Shown here piece after piece: positions 43,881-55,714 of a stretch of 64,000 nucleotides of DNA (its first letter is position 1; each line of letters opens with the position of its first letter). Where the stretch lies: positions 1,348,488,550 to 1,348,552,549 of the forward strand of contig OY856411.1 of the NCBI GenBank assembly GCA_963693085.1, given 5' to 3'. Source of the stretch: Alisma plantago-aquatica (lineage: Eukaryota; Streptophyta; Magnoliopsida; Alismatales; Alismataceae). The notes beneath the pieces were generated by a model. It saw nothing but the letters and a program-made list of their open reading frames with translations, had not been told where the DNA came from and did not search any database. A program made the position numbers and the translations under genes.

Positions 43881-44124
43881 ATGAATTTAAACCATTGCAT
43901 GTTCTTTCTATTTATCATTCAAAAGTTGGTGACAAAAAATCATCATGTTGTGAGTGTTGCATGCACAATTATAATGAGCACATATAATCATTTGCAAAAG
44001 GAACAGACTTCCAGAATGGAAACTCGGTAGAAGGAGTAGCAGCACTGCCAAAATGGGACTCAGTAGGATGAGAGAAAAAAAATAGCTTTGTTCAAAAATG
44101 TTTTTGGGGTTTGATAAAAAAAAT

Positions 44125-44147
44125 TCGTTGTCCCTGCAACGATGAAA
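44125..44147 (-). other. Probable primer-binding region of Athila D
   Basis: On the minus strand TTCATCGTTGCAGGGACAACGAA directly follows the LTR end. It resembles the Athila/Tat PBS context GGCGCCGTTGCCGGGGACAAC with several changes. Confidence 0.6.
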
Positions 44148-44151
44148 AAAT

Positions 44152-45864
44152 TGAGACACGTCATTTGAAAATTCCAATTCACTAGGGTTTATCCTAGAGT
44201 TTAACGTTTTTATGACAAAACTACTAATTAAGGTTGGTTTATTAGTATCAAAGGGTCGATCTGAAAAGACAACTTTGTTAAGATTAATTATCAAACTGGG
44301 TTTTGTTTGAACAGAAAAGTAAAGATCCCTTGGTTGATCGTTGATTATGCAAAAACAAGGATGGAAAGATTACACTAAGAACATGTAAATAAATGTTAGC
44401 CTAAGAACATGGTAAGAAAATTTACACTATGATCAATGAAGGGCACGTGAAAGAAAAGATTATAATAAGAACAAATAAGAAGGATTTATCTATGAGTAGT
44501 AGAAAGAATTGTAAGAAAACCAGATGAAGGTATATGAAACATTCACAAATGCATTACAAAAGTTGAACTCCTTGCAAACCCTTTGGTCCTGGTGTTTGTA
44601 GATCCTAGCTCGATCATCCCAACAAAGCCCCTTCTGTGATCTCATCTGAGGATTGGTGCTTTTTTTGGTTGTTCTGAGTCTTGGGGTGTGTGGTCATATC
44701 ACCCAAGGCTGACTTTCGATGAAATAAGAGATCAAGTTGTTTCAAACGACTATGATCCAAACAAATACCATCTAATGAATTTTTATCATAAAAAATCAAT
44801 CTAATCTACACTATGGCTATGAGGATACTCCCCATACCTTGATATAAGAAACTATTCACGATCGATAGAGATTAAAGGAAAAACAATGGAAGGAAGGAAG
44901 GAAGCCATAGACTAGAAAGAAGAAGAATCCCAAGGGGATCTTAGATAGTGAAAATGAAATGTCTATCTTCCTTAGTTCCTTGATCCCAATAAGAAGACCA
45001 ATAAAAAAGATTGAAACACTAATTTTATTAAAGAGCAAGATAGTACATATGCAAGAAATAAAGTGGCAATTTCTGAAATCTAAAGTGTGAGTACAAAAAT
45101 CAAGACCCCCTTCTTGTGGATTTCCCCCTCCTTTTATAGGGGAAGGATGGGTGGAAACCTCAAAGAAGGAGAGGAATAAGAGTGGACGACGACTGCTGAA
45201 AGAGGCTAATCATGGGCTCTAAACTGACCGATTCACATATGAACCGACCAGTTCATGTCTGGAAAGGTGTGGGCTCAGAGCAGTGGTCAAAACCCTAGAG
45301 TAAAGGGTGGTAGCGCCAATTGACCAAGACTTGGTCACTAAGCAAACTGAGATGACCATTTAGAGGACTTGAAATGCTCGATTGGTGAACTGAGATGAGC
45401 GTTGGGATTTTTGATGTGCCTGTTATGCCCACTATGAATGGATGGATTCGAGTAGTGAAATGGCCATCTAGGCTCTGAGGTGTGGCATTCTGTATAGATG
45501 AAACGACCATTTTAGCTAGTGAGATGATTGACTCATGTCCTGAGATGGTTGAAATGTTGCTCTTGAAGCCTTGGGTTCTTGATTCCCAAAAACTTTAATT
45601 AGGTTCTTGATTCTCAAATATGAGTAAAGGAAAAACCTTTAAAATATGAGTGGAAATCATGAGATTTTGCAATTAATGGTGAAGGAATGAGAAAATTGCA
45701 TTTATTTCTAGAAAATTATCAAAAGAAAAATAAAATCCTATGAAAAGACTATAAAAGATGCATTTGAGAAGGGATGGATATACATTCATCAGTACTTCAT
45801 TCCCAACCCATGGGAAATATAAACAACTTAGTGAATTAATGAGAATACTTATATCTCCCCACAT
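44152..45864 (-). repeat. Element D 5' LTR
   Basis: On the plus strand it begins TGAGACACGTC next to the PBS region and probably ends ...CTCCCCACA near 45864. TATA at 45132-45138 (minus). The part 45230-45560 has loose repeats of GA(A/G)ATG(A/G)CC(A/G)ATT type. No partner LTR is in the window, so the outer boundary is an estimate. Confidence 0.65.
45132..45138 (-). promoter_or_regulatory. TATA box of Athila D LTR
   Basis: TATAAAA on the minus strand (CCCCTATAAAAGGAGGGGG), a near-ideal plant TATA context. Confidence 0.68.
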
Positions 45865-46299
45865 GTGCAAGTGTATTCCCCTCATCAATACCAAGCTTCA
45901 CCACACATAAATGCAATATCTCCACTACAACCACCTTTCAACTACCAACATTCCCCTCCATTTCAACATGGGCATGACTATGTGCAACAACCTTCCCATC
46001 AAAGCCAATCCACTCCTCCACCACCACCTCCATCACATCTGCATAAAGTGTATGTCTACCCACATGCCCAATCACCACCCCCTCCATAATAACATTTTAT
46101 GCTCCTCCTTCACCCTATTCCTCTCATGAGCATGTGGAGGCTAGTTTTATGATAAGAAGTGGCAACATAATTGAAAGGCATAGGAAGACTGTCGATAGTA
46201 CTGTAATGGATGACATAGTGGATATTGTGACTCTAGAGGTTGATGATATCATGATATCAAGCATTGATACTACAATAATTAATGATACACTACCACCCG
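45835..46299 (+). pseudogene. Proline/glutamine/histidine-rich ORF relic of unknown origin
   Basis: An open frame from after a stop at 45832 to 46089 encodes a His/Pro/Gln/Tyr-rich stretch with a run of six prolines (near 46020). After a stop or frameshift it is followed by APPSPYSSHEHVEASFMIRS near 46105-46165 and an acidic tail (DDIVDIVTLEVDD) to 46299. There is no ATG in the first frame near its start, so it may be an exon or an internal piece. I do not recognise the family; a gag-pol linker of another LTR element or a captured host exon are both possible. It lies exactly between the D LTR edge and LTR fragment I. Confidence 0.4.
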
Positions 46300-48556
46300 T
46301 GTGACGCCCAACACCACAAGAGTGAGATCACTCAAAACCATATCTAAAATTGAAATGTAAACATGTCATCTTTCACATAAGTGCACACACAGAGATGTCA
46401 AAGTAACTTTTTACCAAAGACCATGAATAACTACACATTAAACATCAGATTCATATAAAAGTACATCAGACGTTACACCATTGTCAGAGTTTACAATCCT
46501 TTAATTAAAAAAAGACTGAGCACCACACCCAAAAGATCTCATCAAAATGTAATCATTTTAAGATTTACATGCATGGCTTTACTATCAAACATGTGCGATT
46601 ATATTACAACACCCATAACTCTAGACACATAGGTCGTGCACACATACAAAATACATGATTATCAAAGGATACTACAAAAAAATCCCTCCCAAACCTAAAA
46701 ATAGAGGGACAACCATGAATGTATCCCTATATGATATATCTATGGAGAAGGTCACATAGACATCACCACCTCATATATTAAAACCTTCTCCCTCCTTTTT
46801 GATATTCTCTTCCATTGTTGGGATAGTTGGGCTTCTCACTAAAAAAGTTGTGGAAAACCACATGGGTGAGACCCAAAGTCCTAGCAATATGATATAACAC
46901 TTGAAAGTCTATTACTTGCTAGAGAGAATATCATAAATGCAATATTTAAAAAATAAGCATGTGAAATTACTTGTATACCTTTAGGCATACTCTTACCCAT
47001 CTAGTTTAGCATCAAGACTACATGCAAGGTTGTTAGATAGAACACATATAACAATGATAATAAAGAGTGATCCATCCAAGGCACAACCAAGTTTAACATC
47101 AATTAAATCTAAACACTTACACTACATGGTTGTTGTATATTCTAAATTCCCTACATTCCAACCAACCAATTAAATAGATGCTATTAAGCCACCCTAGCAA
47201 GCCGTACAAGATCTTAGGATATTTGGATTCCCTAGATATCTCCTCACAACCTTAGTCTGAAGTGAGGTATCAGAAAAGTAGGTAGCACTCTAGCTTGCAT
47301 GCCATGAATATATCCTTAAAAATAGATCCAAAAAAATAGGCCCAATTTGGGTACATCGATCATGGGACCACAAAATAGTGTAATAAACCTCAATAATGTA
47401 ACCCATTACTCATGCACTTCCACCAGATCATCAACCTTCATCGAGTCTCAAAACTGTGTAAAGATGATGGGTTGTCATATTCCAAGTGTCTCCATATATT
47501 CACTAGTATGATTTGAGCATCTTCTCACAACTCTAGGCTGCTAGAAGATTAACCCATTTTACCATACCCCCTAACGACCCAGGGGAATTGATCTATGGAC
47601 TAATGGCCATACGACTTAGATTTCTCTTGATAGTTATCTTTGTTATTGTATGACCATATCAATTGGAGTATAAGGCAACCTATTAGTAGATAGATATGTA
47701 GTAAAGCAACAAATAACTCTAGAAGATATAAAACATTCATTCAACACGACCTAACTTCTCAACATAAGGCACACATGTTTCACCTATAGATAGTTGAGGC
47801 ATTCACAAGGATAAAAGACCTCCCAAAAATCCTTCAGTTGTAACACCTTAGGCAATGATACCGGAACGAAGAGAAAACATATATAGATCCCTCCTTTTTC
47901 TGTTAAGGAGACACCTTATCACATTTCAATGACATAGTAGCAAGGAAATAACTCAATGCATGCACTGCAAATATACAACAGTCGTGAACAACTCACAAGT
48001 TAACATATTTTAAGCATGCAAGTCATATTTCAACATTAAGAACAATGTAAAGTTACTTCTTTACTTATCATCATAAGTTACTTCTTTACTTAAGATCAAT
48101 GTATAATTAAATTGTATGCATTACAAGGGTACCCAGGGTGTGCAACTCTAACATGCAGGCACATAAACCCATCATTTAGAACCCAAAGTATATTAAACTA
48201 ACATCTTTTTGCATTTAAAGGACATGTAACAACAAGATATACAATATGAAAGCACATAACAAGTAACAAACAAGTCAAAGGTTATATCACCTGAAAAAGG
48301 CATAAATGGGTTGGTGCATGAAATGCTACCGTGAAGCTCCTAGCTTCATGAAAAACTCCAATGTTAAAGGCAAATTTTTTAAGATCTAAGTTTCTCTCCT
48401 TCACCCATGCTATAACTCCGCCCATCCATGTCAAAAGGAAACTAAACAAACAAGAGAAAGGTGAAAACAAGTTGTAATATTCTACATCCAAAACCTACAA
48501 GAAAAATTGCCTAGAAAACGTCCAAGATGGACAAGAAGCTAAAAGATCATCAAGGA
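46300..48556 (-). repeat. LTR fragment I (Tekay-like, related to B and C)
   Basis: On the plus strand it starts TGTGACGCCCAACACC, like C's TGTGATGCCCC. It shares ordered landmarks with C: GGGTGAGACCCAAAG near 46864, CAAGATCTTAGGA near 47209, CTCTAGAAGATATAAAAC near 47722 and the donor-like context near 48281-48300. It ends where a copia LTR begins (48557). No PBS adjoins its end at 46299, so it is a truncated or solo copy. No coding content. Confidence 0.65.
48285..48290 (-). promoter_or_regulatory. Donor-like site in LTR fragment I
   Basis: TTTTTCAG/GTGATATAACC on the minus strand, homologous in context to the B and C donor-like sites. Confidence 0.3.
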
Positions 48557-48742
48557 TGTTGGTGGTATTTTCTATTATTATTTTCCCTTTTATTAGATAA
48601 TTGGGCTTACTATCCTCATGCCCATTAGCATTAGTTTAGTTTATGTTATGTTATGTATTTGGTACATCATACCTTAAGACAAGCATGTATATATGACTCG
48701 TTGTAAACCCTGATACTCATATTAAAGATTTATCTTCACTCA
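48557..48742 (+). repeat. Short copia LTR
   Basis: TGTTGGTGGTATTTTC ... TCTTCACTCA (186 bp), with an internal TATATATGACTC and a TAAACCCTGATACTCATATTAAAG-type 3' part usual for copia LTRs. It is followed by GTATCATGAGTAGC, a damaged tRNA-Met PBS. No second copy is seen in the window. Confidence 0.62.
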
Positions 48743-49055
48743 GTATCATGAGTAGCTGTCTAGTTTACAAAAAGGAGATTCTTTTTCTCTGCCAACACCG
48801 TTCTTCCTCTTCTTCTTCTTCTTTCTTCTTCTTATCTTCTCCTCTTCCCTCGACCCATGTTCCATCTGCCACCGTGCTCTGTCACCCTCCCGCCATAATA
48901 GGCCATCACAAGCCACCGCTAGCCAATCACAACAACATGTGGCTAGCCATGGTAACCTGTTGCTAGGCATCCAGATGGAAGCCGTGTGCTAGCATGCCTC
49001 CGTTGGCACTGCCAGGGGGATGATATCCCAAGATAACACTCTCCTTCCTGTTGTT
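48743..49055 (+). other. Copia leader-like DNA with TTC repeat
   Basis: Damaged PBS, then a (TTC)n-type simple repeat (48805-48840) and GC-rich DNA with CCATCACAAGCCACCGCTAGCC. It ends near TTGGCACTGCCAGGGGGA (49003-49020). No supported gene; overlapping short frames on both strands (48746-48970) are composition artefacts. Confidence 0.45.
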
Positions 49056-51000
49056 TGATGTGACTTTTACTTCACCAATAAATTCACTAGGGGTGAAATC
49101 CCTAGAGTTTACTTAACCAAGCACAATAATCACCAACCACAAGTAGAGATATCATATTGTAGTATAGTTTAAGATTAAGCCCAAAGGACAATAATTTTAA
49201 GAAGAATTGATCAATGCAACTAGGCAAGAACTTTTATTCAACTTAAAGGATGATTTATGTTGTTTATATTAAGATTGTAGAATAACATAGGTGAATTATA
49301 GTATAAATTTATGAAATTATGGGAACACTAGGGTGGAACGGGTTTCACTACCACTACTTATCATTCACTCTCTCAGTTCATCATATTAAGCATGAACATG
49401 TATATGTTGAGGCCAGAAAATTTCCCCTAATGATGTTAGGATAAAAGTTCAGACAAATATCACTCTAAGCTCAGCATCACGTTACCTAGAGATCATACAT
49501 TTATTGCCTCAGAAAAAAAAACTATCCAAAATTCTCATCAAGGGTTTAACTAGAATCAAAATAATATCCTAGATCTTGGGTTAAAAGTTCTCTACATCTC
49601 CATATCATGACAAACATGTAATCCTACTGATTGAAAAAACATACCAGCATAAAATGATTGATTCTAAACATGCAATAGTCCATACAAAAATAGATGCAGA
49701 TACAAGAGCAAGATCAGATAGCAGGGTTACTCCTTGCACCCTAGCGAGAGGACTACTCACTCATGGTAGACGTTACAGAAATAACAAGGTAAAAGAAGAA
49801 AAAATCCATGGTCACAAAAGAAGAAGGATTCACAAATGTGGTGTGTAGAAGCTACTCTACAAAGTTTGGAACGATGGCAATATACACAACAATAGGATCA
49901 GTCCTAATACATTCTTCTAAGGGAGTCTTGAGTGCGTCATCTTCTTTCACCGATGTTGAATCGAGCTATTGTGAATAGGAGTAGTAGGCTGACGAAGGTG
50001 GGAGTTTTCAACCAATGGATGTAGGTCCTCAGACATGCCTCCTTCAAGGTTGGATCTTGGTACCTTGACAATAGTGGAGGTGGAAGTAGCTTCAACTGAC
50101 GTTCATCAACCATTGGAAGTGATTGAAGACTGGTAGAATTAGAAGGTGAGTAGAGGAAGAAGCAACCTAGTGGCATCAAGGGAAATCCATTTCTTATAGG
50201 TCTTGGTATTCAATAAATTTCACCTTGGAACCCTCCTGACCATCGTGGAGTTAAGTCTTGGCCACCATGGAGGTGAAGAGTTAGTGGAAAAATGAGGAAG
50301 ACAGGGGGGGTCATGATTTACAATAATGCCATAGGTTGGAAAGAGGTCTTGTGACATTCAATGGAACCATCAGTTGGCAAACGGTCGTAGAATGACCATT
50401 AGAAGGCAAGCAATTGCCTTTCATTCCTGCATGCATGGGAGCCTTTTGTTGATGATGTAGAATAACTATCAGTTGGTCAGGTGTAGGGAAGACATTGGAA
50501 GGTGATCATTAGAAGGCACACATAGTACAACCATCAAAAGGTGAAAGTTGGTTGTTAACTGAAGGATGAACAAAATGGTGTAAACTGATAGTCGCGCAAA
50601 GGTGATGCAATCTGGTGGTTCAATAGATGATACCCACCCCAAGGGAGGGGGCTATTAGTGTGAGTTCAATGGCCTATGATGATGGAACTTCATCCAAAGA
50701 AATGACAACTGATGGGGAGGCACATAAATAAAAATTGATGGTTTGACATATGTACGAGAAGCCAATGGAGCTTCATCAACTGATGGAGGATCAAATCATT
50801 AAAAGTATGGCTGATTTCATCAAAATTTCTAGGTTTTCTAGTAGGTTAAAGGGACCACCTCCTCCTACATTCCTATCATGTAATGAAGCTCAAACCTACT
50901 ATGAAAACCAATAATTTATCTCAAAGCCTTATAAATTATCATAAAATAAAGAAAACCTAAATACAAGCTAGTTCTAAGATAAAGTGACGAAGATGAATGC
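49056..51000 (-). repeat. LTR fragment J (Athila-like)
   Basis: The first 60 bases (TGATGTGAC ... AATTCACTAGGGG ... CCTAGAGTTTAC) match the start of the D LTR at 44152-44215 at roughly 70% by eye, in the same orientation. Further right (50090-50620) are many CCATCAGTTGG / CCATTAGAAGGC phrases. The outer boundary is not identifiable. No gene. Confidence 0.45.
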
Positions 51001-51450
51001 AAAACTAGGCTAAAAATATGACTAAAACTAGGATGGATATGAATTCATTGCTATCTCATCTAGGGGGATCTGTATGTCAATTTTCCTAATCTTTGGTAGG
51101 GGATTCGTAGGTCATTGTCCCCTTTGGAGTTACAACCATGACCCCTTGATTGGATGCTTTCTGGTGTAGCAACTTCCATGAGAATCCCATCAGTACTCCT
51201 CCCCTTCACCATCACCCTCCAGATCTTACTAGTTACATGTTGACCTAGACAACAAAAGGATCTATTTCTAAATATAAGATTTTAACAACCTCATCCTTCT
51301 CTCTCTAGCTATGCATCTTACTAGTGGTTGATCATATCCACCATTGTTCTACCAATGTGCTATTGTGATATCTTTCCCCACGGTTGTTCTATCGTTGTGT
51401 CTAGTTTAATATTTTCTCCACCAACATCCTATCAGTGTGACTTTTTCATC
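51001..51450. other. Unassigned DNA before copia K gag
   Basis: Non-coding, pyrimidine-rich from 51290. Repeats of the phrase CCA(C/A)CATTGTTCTA(C)CA(A)TGTG near 51335-51440 suggest a leader of copia K. Confidence 0.35.
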
Positions 51451-52060
51451 ATGTATAAGGGCATGGATGATGGCAAAGATTCACCTCAGATCATTCTCTA
51501 TAATGACAAATCCCCTCTATCCACAATCAAGTTGAATGGAGATAATTACCTACTCTGGATGAATATTAAACAAACAATCCTGGAGTCTAGGGACAAGGTG
51601 AAATTTATTGAAAAACCTATTAAGGAAACCCTTAAACGGAAACATGGAAATAGACATCTCAAAATCTATCCATGGAACAACATGGAACCTTCAATTGCCT
51701 CCAAGTACATGTTCTAAAAAATTGTGAAGGAAGTATGGGATGTTGTCTACAACATTACACACAAGAAAATAATGCTTTGAGTATTTAGGAGATTTGGGAT
51801 AAATTATTTAGTGAAAATCATGGTGATAGAACCCTTGATGAATATTTTGGTTATGTTGTCAGCATGTCTCAACAACTTGACTAATTTTAGCCTATCTTTT
51901 CTGAGGATCAAACCAAGGAGTGGGTCGATCGACACCTAAAATTTTTAATGGTCTATCTAGCCTATGCTTCATCCCAAAATATTATCTTGGTCAGTGACAC
52001 CTTTCTTACTCTGGAAGATATTTTCTCTCATCTTCAACAATTTGATGTTTGATACTTGTC
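51451..52060 (+). pseudogene. Copia K gag fragment
   Basis: ATG at 51451 or 51463 (MDDGKDSPQ). The diagnostic copia capsid entry STIKLNGDNYLLWMNIKQTI (51515-51575) is followed by a K/E-rich stretch, the WNNMEPSIASKYMF block near 51670 and, after a stop at 51715, VKEVWDVVYNI near 51725. Then, in another frame, IWDKLFSENHGDRTLDEYF near 51790-51845 and an E-W-V-D-R-H-L-K-F segment near 51920. One frame change and several stops. No zinc knuckle is preserved. Confidence 0.72.
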
Positions 52061-52739
52061 TTCTACTCCACCAGAATCACAACTAGAAATTTTGTTGTTG
52101 CTTGTGGATGAGAACATGGCTGTGGAATGGCCCCTAGCCCATGATGCACTTTCTGCAACAAGTTAATCCATCTGGAGGGAAATGGATATCTAGAACAACC
52201 ATCCCTATGGGCACAATTGTAACAACATGACTCCCTATGTTTCCTAGGATCAGACAATCAACCCGTTATCATCTATTCTGGCGAGTATGAGAAACTCATT
52301 CATTCCTCTAAGCATGATACTATGAAATCCATAGGATCTAGGGATATACATCAACATTCCTATGCTTGCACCCCACAACAAAACTAAGTGAAAGAACATA
52401 AAAATTGTGATTTACTTGATATCTCTTGTGCTCTTATGTTTTAGGGTAAAATACCTAAGATTTATTGGTATGAAATCATTCTCACAATCTATTACCTTAT
52501 AAAGGGCAACACTGGTGTAGTCCAAGCTTCTATCATATGTATGTCTTGGAAGATGTTACTTTTCATGAATTTGAGGTGTTCTTTGATTTTTCATTGATAT
52601 CCTCTCCGATATGTATTCTCTACCTCAACCACAACCTCCAACTGAGTTCTTTGAGCTTGATTTTTTTGACCTAATGTATTATGAACCCATCCCACACCCT
52701 CCTATCATTTCTTCTTCTTCAATATAGGACCCGACACTG
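52061..52739 (+). pseudogene. Copia K remnant: integrase tail and linker
   Basis: Mostly unreadable. YHMYVLEDVTFHEFEVFF at about 52531-52586 matches the end of copia integrase (the D-V-T-F motif). A P/S-rich linker follows (52615-52725). Protease and the integrase core are not found, so a large deletion like that in E removed them. Confidence 0.55.
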
Positions 52740-53590
52740 ATGTTCACATCTGAGGATATAGAACGCCCCATGGATCTCCAAAAAGGTATCTACTATGCAC
52801 TCTTTGTCATCCTATATCTCATATGTGTTGCTTATCCAAGCTTTCCCGTACTGCTAAATCCATTTCCCAACACATCCTCTATCCAAATTCTCAAAAATTA
52901 TCCTGAGGCCCTTCAACACTCTAGTTGGAAAGCTACAATGCTCGAGGAAATGATAGTATTGCATGAGAACAAGACATGAGATATTGTCCCTCCTCCTCCA
53001 TAACAAAATATCGTTGATTGTTGGTGGGTCTTTTCTATCAAACTTAATTTAGATGGACCGACGAAACAACTTAAAGCCCAACTTGTTGCAAAAAGGATTC
53101 CCCCAAACATATGACATGGATTCTTTAAAACCTTCTCACCAGTCACCCATATTGCTTATGTTAGGATTGTGATTCCTTTTCCACTCACATGGACCAACCT
53201 CTATTCGAGCTTGACATTAAAAATGCATTCTTTCATGATTTAGATAAGGAAGTGTATATGAAATAGCCTCCAGATTCTTGTACTTAGGGGGAGTTTTCAC
53301 AAAGAGTTTGCCATGTCAAACACTCTTTATATGGTCTGAAGAAATCACCACGGGTCTGGTTTACATAACTCAATGGTGTTCTTTCTAGCTTGGGGTTTTC
53401 CAATCATGTAGTGATCAAAATCTATTCTTTAATTCTTATCAAGCTGGAACCAACATCCTCACCATATATGTTGAAGATATGATTATCACTGGTAGTATAT
53501 TCATGGGGTTTAGCATTGAAACATACTTTCCAATAACATTTTCATACCAAGGATCTAGGACAAGTTCACTACTTCTTGGGAACATAAGTA
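52740..53590 (+). pseudogene. Copia K reverse transcriptase fragment
   Basis: NYPEALQHSSWKATMLEEM near 52900-52955 and WDIVPPPP near 52977 (after a stop) are the copia RT entry. They are followed by WWVFSIKLNLDG near 53020, LKAQLVAKRI near 53070, the FKTFSPVTHIAYVRI block near 53125-53165, HSLYGLKKSPRVWF near 53320, and the TIYV(E/D)D-like YVEDMII at 53464-53484 (first Asp of YVDD is Glu). HTKDLGQVHYFLGT near 53540-53580 is last. It then stops abruptly; RNase H and a 3' LTR are missing. Many stops. Confidence 0.75.
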
Positions 53591-55714
53591 CTACTAAGAT
53601 GAGCCTAATTTTAAGATTTTGATATTTAATATAGTATTTGATGAAGCACATCAAGTAATATGAATTAGTCATAGACGTTGAGGTGTCATGTCATCAATTG
53701 ATGAACCATAAGGTGTGTTAGGATCAAAAAATAAATTATGGATTTGTTTAACCATGATTCAGTGATTAATAGAATTTGATTTAGGGTCTCTAAGCCCATT
53801 CCCAATATTATTTAAAGACATTATTTACTTCATATAATGAATTTTGTTCTTAATATTTCTAGGATGAGAGATTATCAATATAAGAGATGCATCCCAAATT
53901 TCAAGACAATTGGTGGTTCCTATACATAAATATAATAATTTGAAGATGAAGCCATTCATGAAATAGATATTGTTTAACTTTGATCTTTTAATTATAGGTT
54001 GTGATAATTTTTGGTGTCACACTAGATTATTATCCTTTTGCTTGGGCATGGACCAAAGCCTAGCAATGTGGTTCGATGTTGACTACCCCTATACTAATTT
54101 GAGATTGAAGACTTCATCTCCCACCTCCTGTTCCTGCAGAGAAGGCAACTTCAATTGCCACATATTTTAGACTGGCTACTGTTTCACATCACTACTCAGA
54201 TCCGAATGGCGAGGGACAAATTATTGACTCCTAACTTGTGAGAATGGCAGCTAAGTGAGGGTTAACAATCTTGAATCCTCCTTCCTTTCTCTATCACCTC
54301 TAACATCCATTGAATCGGTTGATAGAGGGACTAATGAGAAGCCCTGCAAGCATGTATTGGCTAGGAAATCAATTCTATAACCTGGGTGCTTCTCCCGATC
54401 ACCCAAACCGATTTCAGACAAGGTTACAAGAAGAGCTCAGAGTTGTCTTGGATGAGCATGGAGTCTGGTTCCAGGAGAAACATAGATCATCTTCATCATA
54501 ATCAAGAACCCACTTCAACCTTATGTATATTGAGAGAAACTTCAGGAGGCCTCATCATGACATATTGTACCATAGAATGGTGTGCAGAGGATGTATGATG
54601 GGCTTTAATCTTCATAGTTGATGACACATCTGCAAATATTATTCCTTTTCCTTCTTTTCATCATCTACAACAACAAACACGCTAGGCCTCTTGCTACCCA
54701 GGGATCCAGGGAGCATCATGGCTTACACTAGCTTCCACAAGCACCAACAAGACCTTTCAGTAAGCTTTCGAGTTTGGAGTCATTTTCTCTCTCTCATAAC
54801 CATCAGAGTTCCCCTTACATTGTATGTGTTAGAGTGATAAAGGACAAGGTCATCGAGCAGCAAACCCACGAAAGATAGTGTAGAGGGATTGAGAAAACCA
54901 TAAATCTACTGAACCCAGATGAACGCAGTGAATGAGGTGGCCTAGGTCTCAAAGGATTGATCATCAAAAGACTCCCTCATCATGTATGAAGACACCTCAG
55001 AGTAGAGTTGTGTAAGGAGACACACTAATGTATCTATTTGAGAACCCAGACTGGTACATGAATGCTAGCGAACGGCTCATGGGTGACCAAATAGAGGGTG
55101 GTGCCCCACATTTAGGAGCTACATGGCTGCTCGTGAGCCACTTGTTCAACAAGATCTGATGGCCAACATAATTCACATCAAGGTAAATAGATGCCCACTT
55201 TTCAAATGTAATTTTTACCTTGAAAATAGAGTTAAAAATAGCTCCCATGACCAATAAATTCCCCAAAATACCCACAAATTCACAAAAATTTATACTTTGT
55301 TGTAAGAATCCTAGATCAGACCTTCGTGATAGTTTTTCTAGTGATATCAAGTTTAATTTGTAATGTTCCTTTATAAGCTTATATAATTAAAAAAGTATAT
55401 GTTGAGATTACTTACCCAAAAATTCATTTAGAATCATAATGATGATTGAAATCCATTATCAGAGGAATACACAAAATATTAGGTCATTCCTCATTAGATA
55501 CCAATTAGATGATTCTGACCTCATATTAATTTTAGATAATAGATGAAGCTCTCAAAAAATATGAATATCGGTCCAAAACCTAATTATGACCTCTTGATTA
55601 CTATAAAAATATCAAAGACAGCCTAAGATCATATTGGACCTAAAATATGAAGAATAAAAGTGTACTTTTATTAATAATGATTATTTTCTATTATTCAGGT
55701 GATGAGAATAGAAC
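53591..55714. other. Unclassified DNA between copia K and element H
   Basis: No motif recognised. Open stretches: plus 54310-54598 (two overlapping frames, about 60-70 codons) and minus 54997-55350. AT-rich, with several GT-rich and AAT-rich parts at 55360-55700. It may contain the 3' remains of K or an old LTR. The five bases before H (AGAAC, 55710-55714) are the candidate left target duplication of H. Confidence 0.4.
54997..55350 (-). CDS. Unrecognised 117-codon open frame
   Basis: It opens M-I-S-L-E-K-L-S-R-R-S-D and has a moderately hydrophobic stretch (FCEFVGILGNLLVMGAIF) followed by a mixed region with W and Y residues. No family recognised, no promoter or intron signal noticed, and it lies among transposon debris. 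It could be a decayed transposon protein, a small exon or a chance frame. Listed for completeness only. Confidence 0.2.
   Translation of the reverse strand: MISLEKLSRRSDLGFLQQSINFCEFVGILGNLLVMGAIFNSIFKVKITFEKWASIYLDVNYVGHQILLNKWLTSSHVAPKCGAPPSIWSPMSRSLAFMYQSGFSNRYISVSPYTTLL

Larger units (their letters stand above)
31961..45864 (-). mobile_element. Element D: Athila Ty3/gypsy retrotransposon, 3' LTR missing
   Basis: From right to left on the minus strand: LTR (44152-45864), PBS region, gag (split by solo LTR G), protease, RT, RNase H, integrase, a spacer with a conserved hairpin, and an Athila-type extra ORF. The 3' end is replaced by LTR C around 32030, where a last ORF frame overlaps C's edge. 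RT and gag sequences are of the Athila clade (VPKKG / TGWRMCIDY type), not chromovirus. All genes are heavily broken. Confidence 0.85.

Noticed and set aside
48746..48970. K/R/E-rich and S/F-rich frames on both strands
   Set aside because: Produced by the TTC/GAA simple repeat in the copia leader.
54310..54598. Two overlapping plus-strand frames of 63 and 70 codons
   Set aside because: They overlap in different frames, show no domain, and sit in unclassified repeat debris.
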